A stretch of 64,000 bases of DNA from Venturia oleaginea (Eukaryota; Ascomycota; Dothideomycetes; Venturiales; Venturiaceae). A program made the translations under genes and the position numbers. Below the pieces are notes generated by a model. The model was not told the DNA's origin, made no database searches, and was given only the letters and a program-made list of their open reading frames with translations. Location of the stretch: positions 868,001 to 932,000 of the forward strand of contig JABMLP010000001.1 of NCBI GenBank assembly GCA_013176395.1, written 5' to 3'. Below, piece by piece: positions 10,868-26,781 of the stretch (the first letter of the stretch is position 1; the number at the start of each line of letters is the position of its first letter).

Positions 10868-13847
10868 TGTGGTAGGTAGTACAGCTAGAGGTGATGACTG
10901 GTGTCAGTAAAAGGTGTCTCGAGGCTAACAGCGGCGCATGATGGTTTGTGAAGAGGTGCAGAGTAGATAGTGTGGTGATGGTGACAGATTCCTGGCAACA
11001 TTGGGAAATTGGAATATCGATATCCATCCATCTGGATACGAGAGACATGGAAGTGAGAGGGTTGCGGCAAGTTTGCGGGCGAGGGAACAAGTGTCGTAAG
11101 ATCTGATAACTCTTATCAGATGGTGGGAGAACGTACCTCTCCTCGCGCTGTACAGTGCTGCTGGCGGCACACACACTCTTCTCTGTATTGTCCGGGAAAT
11201 GGAAGCCACTCTGGGTGTGTAATGCAGTGTATGGGTGGACGAGTATGGTTGTAAGGGCTTCGTTGAGGAGTGGTTGTAGGTAATGACGCTGAGAGAAGAG
11301 AAATATTGGCATCTGTTCAAGAGAGACGGAAACTTGTCCCGGTCTGCTCACCTAACGACTTACATCTGCAGCATCTGCGGCTGAGAGCTGGCCCAATGTT
11401 CAGACACATCAATTCCGCGCTCCTCGCTTTCTCTATCGGACCATTTCCGATTCCATCGACCGGGCGATATCGCTGAAGAACCAAATAATATCGTTTCGCC
11501 ACCCCGCCGTGGCCATGTCGAGTTGTCGACACATCTTCCGCCGAGGTTCCTACGGGGGCCGCTTCGGCTCCCATGAGCATTCCTCTCAAGCTTTCCGAAC
11601 CCGAGTTTATAGTTCGAATACGAGTCCTTGAACCAAGCATCGGTGACAAGTTTCGGGTAGAATGACTATCAAAACTTTACAAAAATCCACCAAAATCAAT
11701 CGGGAGTTGGGAAACCTCAATACCCACGCCATCTTCGTTGGTCAATGGGGAGGACTTCGCCATATCTCCAAAACAACCCTGATCTTCTTCGTCCGGCACC
11801 ACCTTCATCTTTGTGGTCACTCATTCGGAACATAGAGCACAATAATTGGGCACCGAGTTATACACGTAGCACCAGCGACTCAATAATAATCCACGCTTGG
11901 CAGACATCATCGCTGAGTTATCGCCCAGTCGGGTACGCCTTCATTTGATCCCTTTTTCCCATTCACGATGTGCGAGACACGAGAGTCGTGGTGCGTTACA
12001 TCCTTGCCTGCCTCGCATAGACGGGTACGACGATGCCTGCTTAAACACATAGATCGTCAGGGGCAGATCCTAACTGTGGGACAATTACTATGTACGGAGT
12101 AGGTCCTTTTTCCGATTTGGCGCAAACAGTCTGCTCACGACCAAGTCTTCTCTTCACTCTGGAGTCATTTTGAACATCGTGAACACTGGCGGCGCCTTTG
12201 CTAACAACAACTTATCACGATGCTCGAGATAGCATTGGCCGTGTCACATGCAAGCCACCGAAACTCCTTTTATCCAGCTCCGCTTGAATCCTGAGCGTAT
12301 CCTGTTCCTAGGTGCAGGCAATAACAACAATTGCACGACTTAGCATGGAGGTTGCTGGACATACACTGGCAATCGCGCTAAAGCAAATTCAAGGCAGCCC
12401 CTCTCACCCTGGTCTCGATTGCCACTAAGCGCAGCGCTATTCTTGTGGTTTTAGAGGAACTACAACACTTGAGGTTCGATAATTCGGATGGCGAGCGCCA
12501 TGTCGGAACGAATTGAACATGGCTAACTTCGTTCGAGACATTGGCTTTGAGTTGTCATCTCACGCTGGATGCAGGAGAACGTCGAGGACCTCCTAGATCT
12601 TCCACTGGACCAAGTCGGCAATTCAGCCATGCTTTTAGAAGCTGAAGAAAGCCCTCAAATGATTTTAAGACTATCCCGGATAAAGAGTGACTCAAGGCGA
12701 AGATTTTGCAATTTTCACCAAGCCCCAAAAGGGTATTCCTCAGAACGCCATAGAAGACCTGGAACCGCCTAAATAGGACTGGGTGAAGATCATAAAATTG
12801 CTAAGCGCCTTGAGTCACTCTTCATGTGGAATAGTTTTACCATGAGGACGAGATGGAAAAGCCGTCGGGAGGACTCACAGGATATCAAGCCAACTTGGTT
12901 GTGTTAGTGTCAACATTGTAAAGTTATGATAATCTCCAGTCGCTACATTGAATGTATCACCGATTCATTGCCAATCACCCAGGTTTGCTTTTGCGTGGCG
13001 ATCATCAATCACGTAATCGACATTGAATTGAAAAAAGTCTGCAGTTCTCAATTATATCTCGTCATCTCCTCGCCCAACGCTCCCAGCGTTTATCGACAAT
13101 GTTCCCCTGGAATTGCGATGGCAGCGAGCTTTTTCAGCAACAGCAGGGTAATTGAACACTCCATAGTTCTCCTGCTCTGGACGCGCAATCTCCAATCTCG
13201 TGTGGTGCAAAAGAGATATCAATATTTACTTTTCCAGCCTTTCAAGCCTCATGCTTCTAGAATTTCGGGTCAGCCGCGTCTAGCAAATCAACTACTAGAG
13301 GGTATCACTGAACGATCCAATCTTTATCATCTTACAAAGTCCCATGTCGACAAGATCAAGGAGAAATTAACGATTCTTAAGAAATGTTCGTGCAAGGCTT
13401 GATATCACCTTAATTTTAGGCACTCAGAGACCTTTCACCATCACTTACATTGAAGCTGTTTTTATCCGCTAAATCTTTTTTTCATACAATCAAAATCATT
13501 CACCTATTGTTTTTCACTCTTTGGACAACCTACACTCTTCATTCTTCAACATGCGCATCAGCAACCCACTGATAATTAGGCAGTCAGACGGCCTAGGTGG
13601 CTTGCGACCGTGTAGCCACGTATCGCTTAATATAGAATGCGGCATGACCATGGAATCACATATCGCACAATGCAGAATACAGAATGCCGTACATTTACTA
13701 GATTTGTTGAAAATCGCCGCCAGAATCGAACAACACGAAGCTCAAAGAATCTTTCCCCAACACGCCCTAACCAGACTTCTATTAAACTATCTCAACTTCT
13801 CACTCAATCTCCTTCTTTGTTTCCTCTGTCAACCACCCAATGAGCTT
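10868..13847. other. Gene-poor region upstream of the reductase
   Basis: About 3 kb without a supported gene. The first few hundred bases are presumably the reductase promoter and 5' leader. ORFs at 12569-12772 and 12926-13402 have no recognisable motif. The ORF at 13521-13982 on the + strand overlaps the secreted-protein gene on the other strand and is a shadow. Confidence 0.45.
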
Positions 13848-14280
13848 TTAAGGGTAGCACGCCGTCCAATCGTTCGTGTTAAATCCTTGTCCCGCGATTT
13901 TGCAACATTGAGCGACAAAAACGAAATCAGCCTTGTCAGGTGTGTCTCGTACTCGGCACTAAGAGCCATCAGCGCTCCGTAAAGCTTATAGAAACGACCG
14001 ACTTACCGCGGGTTTAGCATTGATAGTGACCGGTGATCCCGCAATTTTGCGGCAGCATTCAGCCGTAGGCTTTGGCTTCCAAGCATTGCCGTTCTTTGGA
14101 TTGCAGCATCCTATTGATTCATAGAGCACTGCCTGGATGGATTCGAGTGCGGTGCTACGAGTTGTTAGACCGGGCCTGAGGTAAGAATACTATCTTACGG
14201 ATGAATCGGCATTAGGGGATTGGAAGAATGGATTATGCTTACACGGCAGGTATGATGAGGAGGAAGGTAGAGAGCTTCAT
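13848..14280 (-). CDS. Small secreted cysteine-rich protein (effector-like)
   Basis: A three-exon gene of 98 residues. Exon 1 encodes a signal peptide core (MKLSTFLLIIPAV). Introns are 14155..14242 (GTAAGC...CGTAG, 88 bp) and 13959..14006 (GTAAGT...CTTAG, 48 bp). All three exons join in frame and end at TAA 13848-13850. The mature part has eight cysteines in the order CC, CC, C, CC, C. Two related blocks, AECCRKIAGS and AQCCKIAGQG, suggest an internal duplication. Spacing does not match hydrophobins (C, CC, C, C, CC, C). Size, signal peptide, even cysteine count and its place in a transposon-rich island fit a candidate effector or defence-related secreted protein, but no named family is recognised. 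Confidence 0.8.
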
Positions 14281-16441
14281 TGTAGCTGTTGTGGTGATGG
14301 ATAGCTGTGGATGGAGACTTTGTTCCAGCGAAATGGGTACACTGTATATATACTAACCGTTCGGACTACTCCCCACGGGTCAAACGAGACGGCTAAGTAG
14401 AGATGGAGTATATTGCCTGCCGCTGTTGCGACATGGGGAGACGCTATGTCAGGCACATGTAAAGATTTACGGAGATACAAATGATTGTGAGAAAAATCTC
14501 CGAGAGATTTCATTCGCGAAAGGCTGTCTTCTAGGATGGACCTGTACAATTATTGTTGGTACATCCATGTGGACTTCCTCTAAGCTGTTTTGACGGTCTG
14601 AGTAAGTAACGTCCGCAATTCTTGTCTACGCCAAGGTGATATATTAATAAGGGAGGGTATATATGTGATGTTGAAGTTTAGAGAGTCGCCTATGCTAGAG
14701 ATTCTGGAGTTGCTCTAAGTCCGTACTGTCAGCGCTCAGATTCTCCAGGGGCAGAGCAAAAAACGAGGTACGAGTAAACCTGAGCAAGCGGCCAAAAGAG
14801 GTCTGATTTTTAAGATATGATTCCGTACAAAGTTGTAGACAAAACTAGGGTCGCCTAGCCAACACTATATATCTTTTCGGCTAATTTGATCGGTCTTCAG
14901 ATCGCTCGCAAGATATCTAGCCGTATATTTTCCTTTCGAGATGAACGGGGACATCTATAAAAAAAAGGTCGCGTGATTTTCTAAGGTCTAAGATGGCCGA
15001 GTATAACAATCTTGCCGATTAACTACGTCGTTTAACTCGTTCAATGTCGATCTGTAGACTACGCCTCCATAAACTTCCTGTCCGATGACATGAAATCCGG
15101 AGATTTAAGTAGAATCTTGTGAAAATCGAACGAGAATCTTGTGGGTCTTGATCTACTGCTGTCTTTGCTCTCAGAAAACCACTAGACCCTTTTTTTGGCA
15201 GGAACTTATTTTTAGTTCTAGGGCTGAGAGACTATATCCGCTTTACGACTTTGATTCACGTGACTCAAGCCTAAGAAAATGCTCCGGGCCCCTCTTAATC
15301 TAAAAAGTATGTCCGTCTCTTTCCCTACGGAGAGGTACCGACTTAGTAAATCTACCGCCCCCATCTTAAGGGCTCTCCTTCCCGATAAAGAGAATGATTG
15401 GCTGTAAGGAGGTTTAGAGAAATACCGTAGAAATTAGAAGATAAGATTGGCATCAAAATAAGTGTACTGTTGGACTGTATAGGTTACATAATCAGATTAC
15501 GTTGCCGGGGGGGTGTCCTTTCATCCCGTCCTTGTAGACTTAGAACAACAACAATTGTGACATCCTTTCTGTTCCGCAGAGGCTATGGCTCAAAGTAATA
15601 TAGCTGGATTTGGCTAATCCATACAGTAGGGTTCAAGTGGTCCGGGGCGACAATATCATATCAAACAAGTGAAGCGAAGCTTGCAAGATATAAGAGTCGT
15701 GAATTGTGCTAAGTAACTAAAAGCAATAGCGAAGTAACTAGAGAGTGAAGATACGAGACACTGAGGGAGCAGAGTCTCGTCCTATATATAGAGATCCATC
15801 TCCTAAGAAATCCTGCGCTCGTGGCGCTCGCAATCGAGCGCATCGAGCGCGCTCACAACGCTCGCAATCGAGCGTGTCGAGCGTTCACATGATCCTTCCG
15901 ATCCCGTGTAACAACTTACTAATCACAAAGGAAAGGCGCCATACATGTCACTAAACGTTCCACGTGACAGTATCCGTAACACTTTCCTTATACCCGGGAT
16001 CTAGCGGAGTCTAGCTACAAATAGTAACTACTAAGCTTTGATAGGCTTCAACAAAGCTTCAGCAAGGCTTTAGCGAGGCTTTCGTAAGGCTTTAGCGGGT
16101 AACTATTACTTAAACGCGGGACCTTTTGCCAAGAAACTAAGTTACACTGCGTGGCGGCAAAGGCGATGTACCAATAATTTTTGCTCGTGAAAATATAACA
16201 CCAACTACGTACCAACAAAGCACTTGACAATTTTTGCAGGTAGGATCTTCGGAATCCGTATAGTTCGAACTCCTAACGCTAATCTTATTATCCAATTTAT
16301 ACGGTTGAATCTCTAGGCCGCTCGTCCCGGTTCAGTTTTTCGGAAGGTTAGGCTACGAGAGCGTATTTATAATCCGTCCTAGATACCTCGCCTTTCCCCC
16401 TATCTTAGGCCATACACGTCCTTGAAAAGTTTGCAAGTACG
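14281..16441. other. Gene-poor, probably transposon-derived region
   Basis: No ORF of substance. AT-rich stretches alternate with short GC-rich palindromes, and many stops occur in every frame, as in RIP-degraded repeats. Degenerate copies of AGGCTTTAGC are clustered at 16045-16100. No domain could be read. Confidence 0.4.
15825..15892. repeat. Two-copy 34-bp GC-rich tandem repeat built on a palindrome
   Basis: The 16-mer CGCTCGCAATCGAGCG is present exactly at 15825-15840 and 15859-15874. It is itself an inverted repeat (CGCTCG/CGAGCG). More CGAGCG half-sites lie between and after the copies. Function unknown. Confidence 0.7.
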
Positions 16442-16675
16442 TGTCACGGAGTGACACTGAGAGTGTTACCATGAACTGGTATACACGTGATTCTAGCGCA
16501 CAAACCGAGGAATCCCTTACCTACCTCGCGATTCCTCCACTTTGCTTAGATCCTTCACGCAATGTCTTGACTCTTAGAAAGATAATACCAATGACTTCTA
16601 TCACGCTCGCTCATAGCTAGTACGGCTGAACACTTGTCAACGTGCTTTACGACTACTTCTATCGCTTCCGTGACA
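16442..16675. mobile_element. Solo LTR with perfect 5-bp target duplication
   Basis: The 234-bp element begins TGTCACGGA and ends TCCGTGACA, perfect 9-bp inverted termini of the TG...CA type. It is bordered by GTACG at 16437-16441 and GTACG at 16676-16680. No internal coding region remains, so it is read as a solo LTR left by recombination. The termini resemble those of the repeats at 2609-3313, but the interior differs. Confidence 0.85.
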
Positions 16676-17973
16676 GTACGAAGTAAAAATTATTTTTTTT
16701 ATAGAAGGGGAAGCCCGGGAGAAATTCTCAAGAGAGCGATTCAGTTGCAAGGCGGGAAAAACGGGAGCTAAATAAGCGTGCTAATCGTAAGAGCGAATAG
16801 AACCTGGCGGAACGGGCACTTCTAGTTGCGCAATCTACGCTGAAACTGTTAATCCTTCCATACCGGAGTAAAAGATCTATCTGTAGTTGCTATCGGTATC
16901 TTAGATCCCGTAGCCTTTCCGTAATCGCCTGATGCAATTTACCGATTATAAATCACCTTTATGGCACGCCATTATTACTATCTACCCAATTCAAATTGTG
17001 GGGCAATTGATTCGCCCTCCAAAAGGTCTTCGTTAACCTCGAAAGCACAATACCTCTGACCTCGTTTACAACTTTGTACGAAATCTACGATACGCGAGAC
17101 TAGCTCTACACATATTGGATGATAATGCAGCACAAACAGCAGAATCCTTGTGCTAATTATATTTAGATCCACTTCTACAAGTATTCGTAACACACCGGAC
17201 AGTTCGGAACCCGAAGATTGGGCGTACTACGTAGTAAGAGCGACAACAAGGACGCCAATGAACGTTTTACAGTCCGGATAACCCGGGCACCATAGTACAC
17301 GTCGACATTGTAGGTATCGTATGGAAAAGATAAAGCAATCTAAGCATAAATAAACATCAGCCGTACACATCCGGATCTGGTGACTTTAGACGGTTATATT
17401 ATAGACAGCTCACCGTACTTGGCTGCAACCCAGAATTTTCAGTGTCAAGCAATTATTTACCGATACCTCCATCGACCAATATCGCCCTAAATTTCAAGCC
17501 CTCATCCAACACCGCCCTCAACTTCCAGCCCCCGCGATCTCTACCCCGAACTTCAAAAAGTAAAGTTCTCACCGACCTCATAATCTCGATATCCCTAATT
17601 AGTTTGGCTGTAGTGAAGCTATCAACCATGGCTATCGGGTTGTTCGTCTTCCCAGCTCATGCCAACTGAAAATGTGGTGCATACTATCTGGAGGACGTGG
17701 ACAAAGCATACAACCTATCCTTTTCCGCATGGGAGAAGAAAAATTGCGGGATAGGTCCAGGTACCTGGTCACCTGGATTGGGGGCATGCTACGTCGTCAA
17801 TAACGGGCAAAAAGATCCCATTGCATATTTTGCGCGAGAGTTCCATCCAACGCTTACCGCACCGGGCAAGCCTACTATTAAAGTCCGCACTAAGGTTAAC
17901 TGCGTCTCGACGAATCTATGAAGGGCACGTCGACGGAAACAATTTGGGAAGTTGGTCGGGATGGATAGGTGTA
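16676..17973. other. Intergenic region, possibly degraded repeat
   Basis: No supported gene. ORFs at 17442-17921 give translations without a recognisable domain. A weak resemblance to a retroelement RNase H fragment near 17760-17850 was not convincing. Confidence 0.4.
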
Positions 17974-18122
17974 CTGTGGTCTCAGGGGTTTCAAATGTTT
18001 ATCGGACCTACAGCATTCTGACTTTCGCAAGGATTTTCAAGGATAGTTTTGCTGTAAAGCGGATGCCAGGCGAGGTTGACAAGGTTGGGGCTACTTGACA
18101 TTTAAAACCCCTGAGACCACAG
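17974..18122. mobile_element. 149-bp MITE with 25-bp inverted ends and TA duplication
   Basis: Left end CTGTGGTCTCAGGGGTTTCA (17974 onward) and right end 18098-18122 are inverted repeats of 25 bp with one mismatch. TA flanks both sides (17972-17973 and 18123-18124), as for Tc1/mariner-derived elements. It has no coding capacity. Confidence 0.85.
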
Positions 18123-18675
18123 TAAATTTGTTGCATAATGTTTGGTTTTGATATGGCTATTTTGATTGTAAATTTGTACAACAATTCAGAGCCATGCAAC
18201 CACCTTAGCTTACTTCAATAAGTGTATGTCCTTGATCCATATGCTTGGTGAGATAGTTTAATTGTTCTGAATTTTTGTCCATGTTTAGAATATCAGACGC
18301 AGTCATCTAATGTGACATCCCTTGATAAGAAAATAGAGAGGTACGTGTATCATATTCAATTATCCTCGAGACGAAGACAACGGCCGTACATGGCTCGAGT
18401 TGTTGATATTCAACTTCTTCTCTCCTCGATAATTACATGCCAGCGCCCTCCGCGATGATCACCTCATTCTCCCATTCCATCTCATGCCAAAACAGTCCAG
18501 AAAATTTCTTGCGTGGAAACATTGCTATTGCCTCTTACTCACTGTACCGTTCTATTCACTTGAGCGATACATACAAAAGAAGTGTTTCCAGAAATCTTTA
18601 CTTAGAGGCAGCCATCTTCTTCGCAATGCTAGAGAGAAATGTTATTCTTCCATCTCAATGTTTACGATACTTGAC

Positions 18676-19928
18676 ACCATGATAGAAATAGTACAGCTAA
18701 CAAGCGACTTGGTTATAAACAACGAGCTCTCCCACAAAATTTCATGGATTTATGCTGATGTGCATATCGCTCCAGCGGATGTGGAAATCGTTCTTGATGA
18801 GGATGAGATATGGATTCAACGTCCAGCAGGTCTTCTAGGTCATTTCTATCACGTCTTGGGAGGCGAAGTAGAAGTCCGTGATGCCTTTGCCGGTGGCCAT
18901 AGTATGACATGGGCTCCCAACTAAATAAAGGTCAATTTTCCATCATCATCATTAAGAGTAATCACCAAGTAAACTAACCCTGCTAAACAGATGAATCAAC
19001 ATGATTATTACCCAATAACAGGGTTCGTAATAACCTCCATCCATTTCAACGACGCAACAACTTTGTCCCCCTCTCGTCGCTTCGCAATCTACAACATAAA
19101 AACCGAATCTCTGACCGCCCTTCTCCGCGTAACAAAAAGCAAAGTAACAACTACCTTCAAAATGACATCCTACCGCCAAAACATCGCTTCCGCAACATAC
19201 CTAACCCACCGCCTCCAATGAACAACCATCTTCCACTCCGGCCGCCACGAAAGAAAAAAAGACGCCATCCCCCGTCAACAATGGATAGAACCTATATTCA
19301 CCACCCCATCCCCATCCCCACCCCCGCTCCTCGCATCAAAAAACTTAGAAACCCACCGCCGCCGCCCATATATCCCCTCCTCCTTCCAAACCCCAACCCA
19401 TCTCATAAAGAAAGCCAAACAAGGCGTTCAAGAAAGTGAGGTCGTGGAACCGCGGACATTCACACACCTCCAATCCTTCCGCGCTGATCTCCTCGCCCGC
19501 CCCGAAACAGAGGGGCTCTTCCAATCCGCCACCCTAGCAAAAGAAGATGAAGCGACAAAGGTTGAGATAAAAGGGTGTATGGTCTGTTACAACAATTTTA
19601 TACCTTCCCCTTCCTCTTCCCCCGGTCCCAGCGAAAGTGACTTCATATCCCCAGTCCGCTTACTATGCGGGTGCGAAGGCGCCTAATGCCAACCCTGTTT
19701 CATAAATGGATCGAAGAGAAAGCGAAATGCACCATTTGTAAGAAACCGCTTTTGCTTTCGACCAGAATAGAGTGGGTTCGTGGACGGGATGAATATGGGA
19801 TAGCGGAAGTGGAAACTGGTGATGAAGATGAAGGAGAGTATAGCGGTATTTCGGAGGGGGCGTCTACACCAGGCGCTCGGATGGGCGGGGTGGAGTACAT
19901 CGATGAACGGTCGCTTTCGGTTGGATAG
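18676..19928 (+). pseudogene. Broken gene with RING-like zinc finger
   Basis: One reading frame carries protein-like sequence across three stops (18922 TAA, 19219 TGA, 19684 TAA), then shifts by one base. Near the end the pieces resemble a RING finger: KGCMVCYNNF, then PVRLLCGC, then CQPCF, and after the shift HKWIEEKAKCTICKKP. A missing base between CQPCF and HKW best explains the shift. A functional copy would probably be an E3-ligase-like protein. The first part (18676-19221) is unrecognised and may belong to a different gene. Introns could remove some stops, so the pseudogene call is tentative. Confidence 0.35.
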
Positions 19929-19995
19929 ATGGGTTGCTAGGAATTTTGAGTATACTTGAATAAATAGCAATCGTCCATTCCAACATCATTCTCCC

Positions 19996-20039
19996 AAATT
20001 TTCCTGGCGATGCTTGCTTAGAACATTGCCAGAAAAATT
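19996..20039. repeat. Dispersed interrupted palindrome, copy 1
   Basis: Arms AAATTTTCCTGGCGATG and CATTGCCAGAAAAATT surround a short loop. It belongs to a set of similar palindromes in intergenic DNA of this window (20093, 24852, 42064 and weakly 47970). Confidence 0.6.
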
Positions 20040-20092
20040 GAAGTACACTCAAATCGATCCGCAGTGCGCAAATTGAGATAACACCCTCAAAA

Positions 20093-20132
20093 TTTTCTGG
20101 CAACATTCCATTCTGAGATTGCCAGAAATTTA
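20093..20132. repeat. Dispersed interrupted palindrome, copy 2
   Basis: TTTTCTGGCAACATT and ATTGCCAGAAATTTA form the two arms. It lies about 55 bp from copy 1, just 3' of SMC3. Confidence 0.65.
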
Positions 20133-20268
20133 GCAACCACTTTACGGAATGGCGATATCGAAACTCATTACAATATTCGAGGAAACCAGTGGTATCTTCC
20201 CATACCCCCCATTGTATTGCATACACCCTTGGAAAGCAAGCCTTGAACGCCTCAAAGTGATAGTTACC

Positions 20269-23957
<3,689 letters not shown>

Positions 23958-24434
23958 GGTGTGTGGTCAGCGCATAGTCGGAGAATGTGGTGGTGGTGGG
24001 GAGGATTTGTCGCATAACGCGAGATGGGAGGACGCGACGCGAAAGCTGGCTGACTAAGACCGGGAAATGCCACCAGCACCTGCACTTATCGACTTATTTA
24101 CGAAACGTTCAAAACAACAGCACACTCGATAATTTTCTAGCGAGATTATCGTTTTAAATCTCCAGAAACCTATCTATCCCGATCTTCCTTTTGAGCATGT
24201 CAATTGGAAATAGTATCCTCAAAAATCCCCGTTCTTGGCGGCATCCAGTTCTCCCACGACGGTCTTCCAACAGCTTTCAACTGCACGTCTGACTCGCCAA
24301 CGAGCAGATTTCATTACCTCCTCCAGTGGCCCAAGTCATGCACAGGATCATCTACTCTTCTATGGAATTATCATTTTCAACATCCAACTTACAACTCGAG
24401 TCAGACTGAATATCCCGCTAACAGGTGTTTATTA

Positions 24435-26210
24435 TCATTCTTTATCCTTCAAGATCAGTGCAGTCTTCCGGACCCGTTCTTCCGTTAACTCAACATGCTG
24501 TGGAAGAACCCGATCTAAACCAAGGACCTGGTCTCTCATCGAGAGGACTTCCCAACATTGGTCTATATTCAGTCTGTTGAGCCACTCGTCTCTCAGAAGC
24601 TTGCGAGCCATCAGACGTTCCTCAGGACGCCATTTCAGTATTTTTCGTATGAATGTCAAGTGCTTCTCCTTCTCCTTCTTCTCGTCGATATAGTAGAGTT
24701 CTTTGTCTTCAATCTGGGACCTAGATCTCTCAGCGAGCCGTGCCTTCAAACTGCCTGTTCGAAAGGGTCAGCGTTGATCCAGCCTCAAATTCTACTATTA
24801 AGGCGCAATGAGCAAATCGACTCTTCATCTCGGATCCGAAATCGAGTTTCCGAAATCTCTGGCAATATTTCGTTCTGAAATTGCCAGGAAATCATCCCGC
24901 TCGCTTCAGAAGTAAGCGACTCTGTCGAAACGTGAATTCGTGAAGAAGGCTACTCGCCTTTGCCTATTTCGCCAGCCAAATAGCTTTCAATTTGCTGAAC
25001 GAACTTTGTTGGAGGTGGTCCAAGATCAGCACTCATATCAGCAAGCATATGAGCGATATATGATTTATCATCCATGTATTCCTCGGTATCTTCGGAGTAG
25101 AACTTACTTGCAGGATTGGAACAAGTTCCATGCCTGCAGTCAACGATAGTGCAGAAACTCGTTCAAACCATGACAACTTTACGTTCGCCAAAACCGAAAA
25201 TTCTTCCATTTACCGTTGTCAAACCAAGATCGATATCGCTGGACTTCTAACAGTTCCTTTTCCTGGAAATTGCTAGAACCCATCCATCTCGATCTCAACG
25301 TTGGAGCGGTAAATCCAAAAAGACAGTGCAGACATGCCTTGGAAAACCCATTGTGCCCTCCAATCATCGAAACTCGTTCAAGATTAATATTGCGGTTGTT
25401 TTGTGCCATCCATCTCAATCCAATGCTGATGGCAAGGCTGAATCGTGTTGGGATATTCATAACATACCATTATGCCCAGGCTCCATACATCTACCGCCAA
25501 GGTTTTGGTTGGTCCCGGAAACATGAGCTCTGGAGCTCGATATAGGTCCGGGGGTGCATGGTTACAGAATTCTCCGCCTTCGATCGACAGACCCATATCC
25601 GAGACCAATCTCCCTCGCTTGATACAAGATGTGATTTCCGTCAGCTTTACATGGACTTGGCTGGTTCTGTTCCAGTCCTGCCAATTCTTCGTATATCAGG
25701 AGTTTCGCGGAGTCTGTGTCACCGACAAGATCGAGCAATATGCCCCGAGGACTGATTCCTGAAACGGTCATGTCAGTCACGACTAGTACTCCACTTACTC
25801 AATCTCGCGTCGATGTTGACAAATTGCCAAAAGCTTGTCGAGATTGGTTTGGAAATTGTTATTAACATCTCAATACACATACCTGTATGTATCATGTTGG
25901 CTTCAGTATGTAGGAAGTCCAAACACAAAAGTGTCTTTTGTATATCTTTCTTCGAGTAAGCTTCCGGCAATATTCTACAGCCAGAGCACTTTGGCACGTC
26001 CAGAACACTTGCGACAAGTAAGTCTTGCACCAAGCACTGGTGTTGTCTGTTCGGCCCTCTGATCTCAAAATGCTGTTGTAGTTTGGGGAAATGACGAGCC
26101 ACTTCGTGTTTTGTACGCACTCCCATTTTCCCCAATTGCTAGAGCCGTCTCAGTTCTTTCCCAGCCGCAAAGGAATTTTTTCCTGTGATACCAAAGTGTA
26201 GAGCAGCGTA
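24435..26210 (-). pseudogene. Decayed SRPK-like protein kinase
   Basis: Pieces of a serine/arginine-protein-kinase-like domain lie in order on the minus strand: N-lobe YAALHFGI (26210), HFEIRGPN and HQCLVQDLL, then LDFLHTEANMIHT, then EIGLGYG, SDMGLSIEGG, DLYRAPELMFPG with VDVWSLGIM, and the closing WRPEERLMARKLL (about 24600). Lesions: the VAIK-type Lys is replaced (AALH), an in-frame TAG follows at 26139-26141, and the predicted splice (intron 25759..25882) gives His-Thr-Gly where His-Thr-Asp is expected. Several further frame breaks may be introns. The gene is therefore probably dead or a pseudokinase. Confidence 0.6.
24852..24893. repeat. Dispersed interrupted palindrome, copy 3
   Basis: GAAATCTCTGGCAATATTTC and GAAATTGCCAGGAAATC form the arms. 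It lies inside the decayed kinase region, between recognisable coding fragments. Confidence 0.6.
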
Positions 26211-26781
26211 ATCATGCTTCCTGTATGGATTTATTCGTGGTCATTAAGGAGCTAAATTCATCGCAGGAGATTGACGAGATTGTGTCCGTCCAGGAGATCC
26301 TTGCAAAGCCATTTGGTTGCGTACCTTCCCCAGCCCAGCCTGCTAATGACTTTGTATCGATCCCAGAAAACATCGGCTTATCGAACGGGGTAAAAGATAC
26401 CCTTGCTATAGCCGGCGTAATGCTACTCTTGCTTCTCGGGTGGATGGTCTGATACCGAACTTAATCGAAATGATCTCGGATTATTGCTGGGAGGATGGCC
26501 TAGGGATTTTCTGATCGGGAACTGGCTTGGAAGAGCTCTGATCGAGCCAGTCAGTCGTCGAAACAGAGTGTTCATTTTCGAAGTGTGGTTTGTAAATTGT
26601 GTAGAATAAAATTGACGAAAGAAAGTCTTAAAAGTATTCCGTCTCTGTTGAACCTTGGTTGGCAGGGGCTGTCAACCACAGTTGCACAATGGAGCCATCA
26701 GTCCAGTTTCACGAACCTAAACACGTTATTAAATCGATTACAAGAAAGAACGCTAATAATCTGGAACAAAGAAAGATATCA
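26211..26781. other. Intergenic region
   Basis: No supported gene. The right part is the 3' flank of the receptor gene; the left part may hold the lost 5' end of the kinase. Confidence 0.5.

Noticed and set aside
12926..13402. 158-codon plus-strand ORF
   Set aside because: ATG-initiated but with no recognisable domain and no flanking signals; coding use unconvincing.
17697..17921. Possible retroelement RNase H fragment
   Set aside because: Only one short phrase (DPIAYFARE) resembles RNase H; the catalytic residues are absent.
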